A stretch of DNA of 46,168 nt from Bryobacteraceae bacterium (lineage in GTDB: Bacteria > Acidobacteriota > Terriglobia > Bryobacterales > Bryobacteraceae). Of the stretch, positions 41,331-46,168 are shown in pieces (the first letter of the stretch is position 1; the number at the start of each line of letters is the position of its first letter). The position numbers and the translations under genes are program-made. The notes below the pieces were generated by a model. The model was not told where the DNA came from and did no database searches. It saw only the letters and a list, made by a program, of their open reading frames with translations. The stretch lies in NCBI GenBank assembly GCA_019187195.1, contig JABAQT010000051.1, positions 1 through 46,168 of the forward strand, written 5' to 3'.

Positions 41331-42806
41331 ATGTCTTCCCGGCGCTCTGCTCTTCGCTCCCTTACCGGAGCCGCCCTCACCCCCGGCATCCTCCGCGCGC
41401 GCCGCACGCCCGGCGATAAACCCAACCTCCTCTTCCTGTGGACCGACCAGCAGCGCGCCGCCACATTCGCGGCCTACGGAAACGCCCGCTTCCATGTTCC
41501 CAACATGAACCGGCTCGCCGCCGGAAGCGTCGTCTTCGACCGCTGCTATGTCACGCAGCCCGTCTGCACTCCCAGCCGGTCTTCCATCATGACCGGCTAT
41601 TGGCCGCATACCAACGGATGCGTCCGCAACAATATCCGCCTCAGCCCGGACCGTAAGACTCTCCCCGAACTGCTCGGAGACAGCAGCTACCGCACTGGCT
41701 ATTTCGGCAAGTGGCACCTTGGCGACGAAGTCTTCCCGCAGCGCGGCTTCGAGGAGTGGGCCGCTATCGAGGACGGCATCTACCAGACCTACTATTCGGA
41801 AGGCCGCGATAAGAACGCCCGCAGTGCCTATCACCACTTCCTGCTGCGCCTGGGCTACCAGCCAGATACTCCCCGGGGCTTCAGCCGCGGATTCGCCGCC
41901 AAACTCCCCGTGGAACATTCCAAGCCCTCTTTTCTTGCTCAGGAGGCCTCGCGCTTCATCCTGGAGCACCGTGCCGCGCCATGGCTCCTCTACGTGAACT
42001 TTCTCGAGCCACACACGCCGTTCTCGAGCAGCCTCAACGATCTCCACTCGGAGGAGGAGGCGCCCCTCGATGAAAACTTCGAAAAAATTCCCGAGGGTGG
42101 AGATTGCCGGTGGTACGGCGCGCTACGGCGCCGCTACCACAACGGTAAGAGCGAGGGCCTTGATTATCGAACTCGCGCCGGCTTCCAGCGCGCCGCCCGC
42201 AACTACGCTGGTCTCTGCTCCCTGGTCGATCAGGCCCTCGGGAGGATTCTCTGGTCGCTGGAGGCCTCCGGCCAGGCGGAGAATACCATCGTTGTCTACA
42301 CCTCCGACCACGGTGAGATGATGGGCGCCCATGGTCTGCTCTACAAGCAGGTGATGTATGAGGAGGCCATCCACGTGCCTCTGCTGTTGCGCGTCCCCTT
42401 CCGCCATCAGCAGCCAGTGCGTGTGCCTCAGCCGGTAAGCCACATCGACACCATCCCCACGATGCTCGAACTGCTTGGACGCAAGGATTGCATCGGACAG
42501 CAGGGAGAAAGCATGATCCCCATCCTCGATGGCCGGCGCAAACCCTCCGACGTCTTCCTCGAGTGGACCAATGAGAACAAGGCCGGCGGCGAACCGAACG
42601 CGCGCACCGTCATCAGCCCCGATGGCTGGAAACTGGTGCTGCACGATTCGGATAAGCCGATGCTCTTCCACCGCCCCGGCGATCCCCAGGAACTGCACAA
42701 CCTGCACGGACATTCCGGGCATGCGCGAAAACTGAGGGAACTCACAGCCCGCATCGAGGGTTGGCAGAAAAGAAACAACGATACGATGCCCCTCCCGGAG
42801 GTGTGA
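41331..42806 (+). CDS. Sulfatase, CTPSR type
   Basis: A 491-aa type I sulfatase. The signature C79-T-P-S-R83 holds the cysteine that is converted to formylglycine. Metal-ligand region FLWTDQQR (36-43, D39), then GYFGKWHLG and TSDHGEMMGAHG supply further active-site residues. It begins with MSSRRSALRSLTGAALTPG, a twin-arginine-like signal, so periplasmic location by Tat export is likely. Sulfatases remove sulfate esters from glycans or small molecules; the substrate is not readable. It lies directly before a second sulfatase and near a TonB receptor, which suggests use of a sulfated polymer. Confidence 0.93.
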   Translation: MSSRRSALRSLTGAALTPGILRARRTPGDKPNLLFLWTDQQRAATFAAYGNARFHVPNMNRLAAGSVVFDRCYVTQPVCTPSRSSIMTGYWPHTNGCVRNNIRLSPDRKTLPELLGDSSYRTGYFGKWHLGDEVFPQRGFEEWAAIEDGIYQTYYSEGRDKNARSAYHHFLLRLGYQPDTPRGFSRGFAAKLPVEHSKPSFLAQEASRFILEHRAAPWLLYVNFLEPHTPFSSSLNDLHSEEEAPLDENFEKIPEGGDCRWYGALRRRYHNGKSEGLDYRTRAGFQRAARNYAGLCSLVDQALGRILWSLEASGQAENTIVVYTSDHGEMMGAHGLLYKQVMYEEAIHVPLLLRVPFRHQQPVRVPQPVSHIDTIPTMLELLGRKDCIGQQGESMIPILDGRRKPSDVFLEWTNENKAGGEPNARTVISPDGWKLVLHDSDKPMLFHRPGDPQELHNLHGHSGHARKLRELTARIEGWQKRNNDTMPLPEV

Positions 42807-42810
42807 AGCA

Positions 42811-44169
42811 ATGCGAAGAAGATCGGCGTTAGCGGCCGCCGCCGGATTCCCGGCCATCATTCGCTCCCGCATGGGAGCAGCCCCGGATAAGCCGAATATC
42901 CTCTGGATTCTCTCCGAAGACATGGGGCCGAGCCTCGGCTGCTACGGGTATCCAGTGGTGCACACACCCAATCTCGACCGCCTGGCTTCCCAGGGTGTAC
43001 GCTTCAACCGCGCCTACACCACGACCCCGGTCTGCTCCGCCAGCCGCAGCGCTTTCAATGTCGGGTTGTACCAGATCTACACGGGCACTCATCACCACCG
43101 CAGCCACCGCAAGGACGGCTACAAACTGCCGCCCCCGGCGCGCCTTCTCAACGACCGCATGCGCGAGGCCGGATACTTCACCGCCAACGTGCTCGATTTC
43201 GCGCCCGGCGCACGCGGAACCGGGAAGACTGATTTCAACTTCACCGCTCCACGGCCGTTCGACGGGACCCATTGGAATCAGCGCAAGCCCGGCCAGCCTT
43301 TTTACGCCCAGGTGAATTTCCAGGCGCCTCACAAAGGCCCTGCCTTCAAAGAAGCACGCCGCCAGAAGACGCTCGTCGATCCGGCGAAGGTCCCGCTGCC
43401 GTCATACTATCCCGATCACCCCGTGGTGCGAGACGAGGTGGCCAACTTCCTTGATGCCATCAATCTGCTCGATCACAAAGTGGGCCTGTTGATGGAGGCC
43501 CTCGAGCGCGATAACGTGCTCGACAACACCGTCATCTTCTACATGGGCGACAATGGCCGCTGCCTGCTGCGCGGCAAGCAATGGCTCTATGACGCCGGTG
43601 TGCGCGTGCCGATGTTCCTCAAGTGGCCCGGCGTCACCAGGCCGGGAACGGTCAGCGATGACCTGGTTCTTTCGCTCGACCTCACCGCCACCGCCATGCT
43701 CGCCGCCGGAATCCCCCTCCCCGAAACGCTTCACGGCCAGCCGCTGGCGGGCCCGAGATACAAGCCCCGCGATGTAATCTTCACCGCCCGCGACCGCTGT
43801 GACATGACTCTCGACCGCATCCGCTCCGTGCGTGACAAGCGCTACAACTACATACGCAACTTCATGCCCGAACGGCCTTATACGCAACACAACGAGTACA
43901 TCGAAACCCAGTATCCGACGCTCGGGGTGATGAAGGATCTGTACGCGAAGGGCAAACTCAATGCGGCGCAGTCGCTCTTCATGGCCCCGCGCAAGCCCCC
44001 CGTCGAGTTCTACGACATGCGGAACGACCCGGACGAAGTCCACAATCTCGCGGATTCTCCCCGATTCCGCCACCTTATCGAAGGCTTCTCGAACCGCCTC
44101 GACTCGTGGCTGAAGGAGATGAACGACAAGGGAGCCATCCCGGAAAGACCCGAGTCGCGGCTACTGTAA
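42811..44169 (+). CDS. Sulfatase, CSASR type
   Basis: A 452-aa sulfatase, 4 nt after the previous stop. GGAGGTG (42797-42803) lies 7 nt before the ATG, inside the end of the first sulfatase, so the two are co-translated from one mRNA. The signature is C75-S-A-S-R79, with Ala in place of the usual Pro. Other marks are ILWILSEDMGPSLGCYGYP (N-terminal metal region), FYMGDNGRCLLRGKQWLYD and a C-terminal DPDEVHNLADSP. MRRRSALAAAAGFPAII is a possible Tat-type signal. The Ala at position three of the signature may affect which maturation enzyme modifies it. Substrate unknown. Confidence 0.92.
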   Translation: MRRRSALAAAAGFPAIIRSRMGAAPDKPNILWILSEDMGPSLGCYGYPVVHTPNLDRLASQGVRFNRAYTTTPVCSASRSAFNVGLYQIYTGTHHHRSHRKDGYKLPPPARLLNDRMREAGYFTANVLDFAPGARGTGKTDFNFTAPRPFDGTHWNQRKPGQPFYAQVNFQAPHKGPAFKEARRQKTLVDPAKVPLPSYYPDHPVVRDEVANFLDAINLLDHKVGLLMEALERDNVLDNTVIFYMGDNGRCLLRGKQWLYDAGVRVPMFLKWPGVTRPGTVSDDLVLSLDLTATAMLAAGIPLPETLHGQPLAGPRYKPRDVIFTARDRCDMTLDRIRSVRDKRYNYIRNFMPERPYTQHNEYIETQYPTLGVMKDLYAKGKLNAAQSLFMAPRKPPVEFYDMRNDPDEVHNLADSPRFRHLIEGFSNRLDSWLKEMNDKGAIPERPESRLL

Positions 44170-44204
44170 TCCGGTATGCGATCGCGCTCGAACCCGTCCT
44201 GCCG

Positions 44205-44210
44205 TATACT
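44205..44210 (+). promoter_or_regulatory. Candidate -10 (TATACT) for the TonB receptor
   Basis: TATACT about 80 nt before the receptor start, in the 121-bp gap after the sulfatases. The -35 at 17-nt spacing is poor. It suggests, weakly, that the receptor has its own promoter. Confidence 0.25.
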
Positions 44211-44290
44211 GGAACTACACGAAATTCAGGGTTCGACTCAAGGTCAGGGCACGAAAAGCGTGGAATGCGGACCCGCTCAGGGGTTAGCAA

Positions 44291-46168
44291 ATGATAGCTC
44301 GACTTTCCCGTGTCGTTTTCCTCTCCCTGCTGCTTGAAGCCACCGCCGGCGCCCAATTGGCGACCACAACTTCACTGGTGGGCACAGTCACTGACTCGAG
44401 CGGCCAATCCGTACCCAATGCAAAGGTAACTGCCGTGGAGGAAGGTTCACTCACCACCTATAACAGCACCACCAACGTTTCCGGTTTTTTCGCTATTGAC
44501 TTTGTCCGCGTGGGCACCTACAGCATCACGGTGGATCAACCCGGCTTCCAGAAAGTTACCAAGACCGGTATCCGTGTAACTATCAACCAGACTGTACGAA
44601 CCGATTTCCGCCTGGAAGTGGGCTCCGTATCTCAATCCGTCACGGTAGCGGCGGATGCCACTGCCATCAAGACGGACGAGGCTACCGTGCGCGAGAGCAT
44701 CGGCACCCGCGCCGTGGCGGAACTGCCCTTGAACGGCCGCGACGCCATGCAACTGGCTGTGTTGACGCCGGGCGTATTGCGCGGCCCCAAGTCATCGGAC
44801 ACGGCAACGCCGCCCGGCAATGACTTTGTCGGAGCCGGCACCCGCGAAATCTCCAACAGCATGTCGCTCGATGGAATCAGCGTGATGAACAACCTCATCA
44901 CCAACACGCCCACGCGGCCCATGGTCGAAACCATCCAGGAGGTCGAAGTACAAACGGGAACTTACTCCGCTCAATACGGCTCTTACATGGGCGTTCACAT
45001 CAATGAAATCACCAAGGCCGGCACAAACGCCTTTCATGGCTCGGCCGTCGAGTTCCTGCGCAACCAGGTGCTCGACGCGCGCGCCTTCTTCACGCTGCCG
45101 ACGCCCGCGAACCCCACCGCCGCCAAACCGCCGTTGCGCCAGAATCAGTTCGGAGTCGAGTTTGACGGGCCGGTCATCATCCCGAAACTCTATAACGGCA
45201 AGGACAAGACCTTCTTCATGGGATCTTTCGAGGGCTTCCGTAACGTGCAGCAGGCTACTTCCCTCTCGACGCAGATGCCGGCGGCCTTCTTCGGCGGCGA
45301 CTTCTCGCAAGTGCCCACGAAGAGCATCACCGGGGGCGTCATAAAGGATCCCTTCAACGGCAATGCTCCGTTCCCCGGCAACATCATTCCCACCAACCGC
45401 ATCTCACCCGTGGTCCTGAAGCTTCAACAATACTACCCCGCGCCGAACCTTCCGGGGCTTGCCAGCAACTTCTCCGTCCCGGTTCCAAGCAAGGGCAGAT
45501 ATAACCAGACCCTGGACCGCCTTGACCAGAACATCGGGGATACGGTCCGCCTCTACGCCCGCGCCCACTGGCAGGATTGGGCCGGGTTCAACGGCAACGC
45601 CATCCCCGTCAACGCATCCACCACTCCGACAACGGTCACCAACTACACCTTCGGCTACACGCACACCCTTTCGGCGAACATCGTGAATGATTTCCGCATC
45701 GGCCGCAACTACTTCAATACCGCCACCGTCAACCCCTTCACCGTTGCCGGCAATACAACCGCGGGCACCAGCCTGGGAATTCCCGGTTTCGATGGAGACT
45801 CCAAGTACAACAACCCCGGCATTCCCGATTTCGGCATCACGGGATTCAACGGCTTCGGCAGCGGCAGCACGAACTGGTACCAGAACGACAGCACGCTGCA
45901 AATCTCCGAGCAGATCAGTTGGAACAAGGGTTCACACGGCATCATGGCCGGCGTCGAATTCCGCCGCCTGGCCACCGGACGCGCCGCCGTCAACAGCCCT
46001 CGCGGCACGTTCACCTTCAACGGAACGTTGACCGGCTACGCGCCGGCTGACTTCATCCTCGGTACGCCGGTCAGCTTCGGCACGGCGGGGCCGGAAGTAC
46101 GCGGCCGCGTCGCCTCCTGGCGCGACGGCCTCTTCATCCTCGACAAGTGGCAGGCATCGAGAAAACTA
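44291..46168 (+). CDS. TonB-dependent receptor with carboxypeptidase-regulatory-like domain, 3' partial
   Basis: An open frame of 626 codons running off the window end. The ATG at 44291 has AGGGG 7 nt upstream and starts a signal peptide (MIARLSRVVFLSLLLEATAGAQ). A CarboxypepD_reg-like/Ig-fold domain follows (about 28-110, LVGTVTDSSGQSVPNAKVTA), then a plug region (about 125-240) with VAELPLNGRD, SLDGISVMN and VEVQTGTYSAQYG, and the beginning of the outer-membrane barrel. No TonB box can be proven. This Oar-like design is abundant in acidobacteria and usually imports large substrates. Its position after two sulfatases suggests sulfated glycan fragments, by inference. Confidence 0.93.
   Translation, partial: MIARLSRVVFLSLLLEATAGAQLATTTSLVGTVTDSSGQSVPNAKVTAVEEGSLTTYNSTTNVSGFFAIDFVRVGTYSITVDQPGFQKVTKTGIRVTINQTVRTDFRLEVGSVSQSVTVAADATAIKTDEATVRESIGTRAVAELPLNGRDAMQLAVLTPGVLRGPKSSDTATPPGNDFVGAGTREISNSMSLDGISVMNNLITNTPTRPMVETIQEVEVQTGTYSAQYGSYMGVHINEITKAGTNAFHGSAVEFLRNQVLDARAFFTLPTPANPTAAKPPLRQNQFGVEFDGPVIIPKLYNGKDKTFFMGSFEGFRNVQQATSLSTQMPAAFFGGDFSQVPTKSITGGVIKDPFNGNAPFPGNIIPTNRISPVVLKLQQYYPAPNLPGLASNFSVPVPSKGRYNQTLDRLDQNIGDTVRLYARAHWQDWAGFNGNAIPVNASTTPTTVTNYTFGYTHTLSANIVNDFRIGRNYFNTATVNPFTVAGNTTAGTSLGIPGFDGDSKYNNPGIPDFGITGFNGFGSGSTNWYQNDSTLQISEQISWNKGSHGIMAGVEFRRLATGRAAVNSPRGTFTFNGTLTGYAPADFILGTPVSFGTAGPEVRGRVASWRDGLFILDKWQASRKL

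Noticed and set aside
44447..46020. Minus-strand frames opposite the TonB receptor
   Set aside because: The plus frame is open for 626 codons with a signal peptide and clear receptor motifs; the opposite frames are shadows.

Overview
The window is about 46 kb of GC-rich bacterial chromosome, densely packed on both strands, with no rRNA, tRNA, CRISPR array, transposase or integrase that I can recognise. The gene set suggests an acidobacterium, most likely near Solibacter/Bryobacter. It holds a TonB-dependent receptor with an N-terminal carboxypeptidase-regulatory-like domain, a DUF1592/DUF1552 pair, exported S10 peptidase and exported enzymes, sulfatases, and an RpoB with a zinc-ribbon-like insertion. 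The taxonomic assignment is inference.

Layout. 1-11,000: tex (+) converges on the rpoB-rpoC operon (-) across a perfect hairpin terminator. 11,000-11,480: a long non-coding rpoB leader/promoter region; no rplJ/rplL precedes rpoB. 11,480-18,214: carbohydrate-flavoured and exported proteins: a mutarotase-like secreted protein, an HpaI-type aldolase coupled to a large secreted glycosidase-like protein, a DUF4126 membrane protein, a D-2-hydroxyacid dehydrogenase with a signal peptide, and a small membrane protein. 18,247-24,190: leuS (-) diverges from a DUF1592-DUF1552 gene pair (+). 24,249-28,484: a tightly overlapped operon aroC-def-fmt-argJ plus a small exported protein. 28,533-29,970: a cytoplasmic lysozyme-fold-like protein followed by very small, overlapping or broken ORFs, the least explained stretch. 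29,971-33,738 (-): exported double-VOC protein, S10 peptidase and an MgtC/DUF4010 membrane protein. 33,762-37,410 (+): pmbA, an anchored protein, a receiver-domain/exported-domain fusion and a DUF167 gene. 37,436-40,058: a BlaI-type repressor divergent from an aldo/keto reductase and a shortened UvrC-like protein. 40,059-46,168: an exported TPR protein, two sulfatases and the 5' part of a TonB-dependent receptor running off the window.

How the genes fit together. The core part is transcription (Tex, RpoB, RpoC), translation start and charging (Def, Fmt, LeuRS) and amino-acid synthesis (AroC, ArgJ). The accessory part looks like outer-membrane capture and periplasmic breakdown of polymers: TonB receptor, sulfatases, glycosidase with aldolase, S10 peptidase, DUF1592/1552 proteins. 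The best regulatory signal is the blaI/AKR intergenic region, where two ACGAA-N4-TTCGT dyads lie 22 bp apart on a TTGATA/TATATT promoter. The most unusual protein is the receiver domain that runs directly into a signal-peptide-like segment and an extracytoplasmic domain. The most interesting unexplained DNA is 28.5-30.0 kb.
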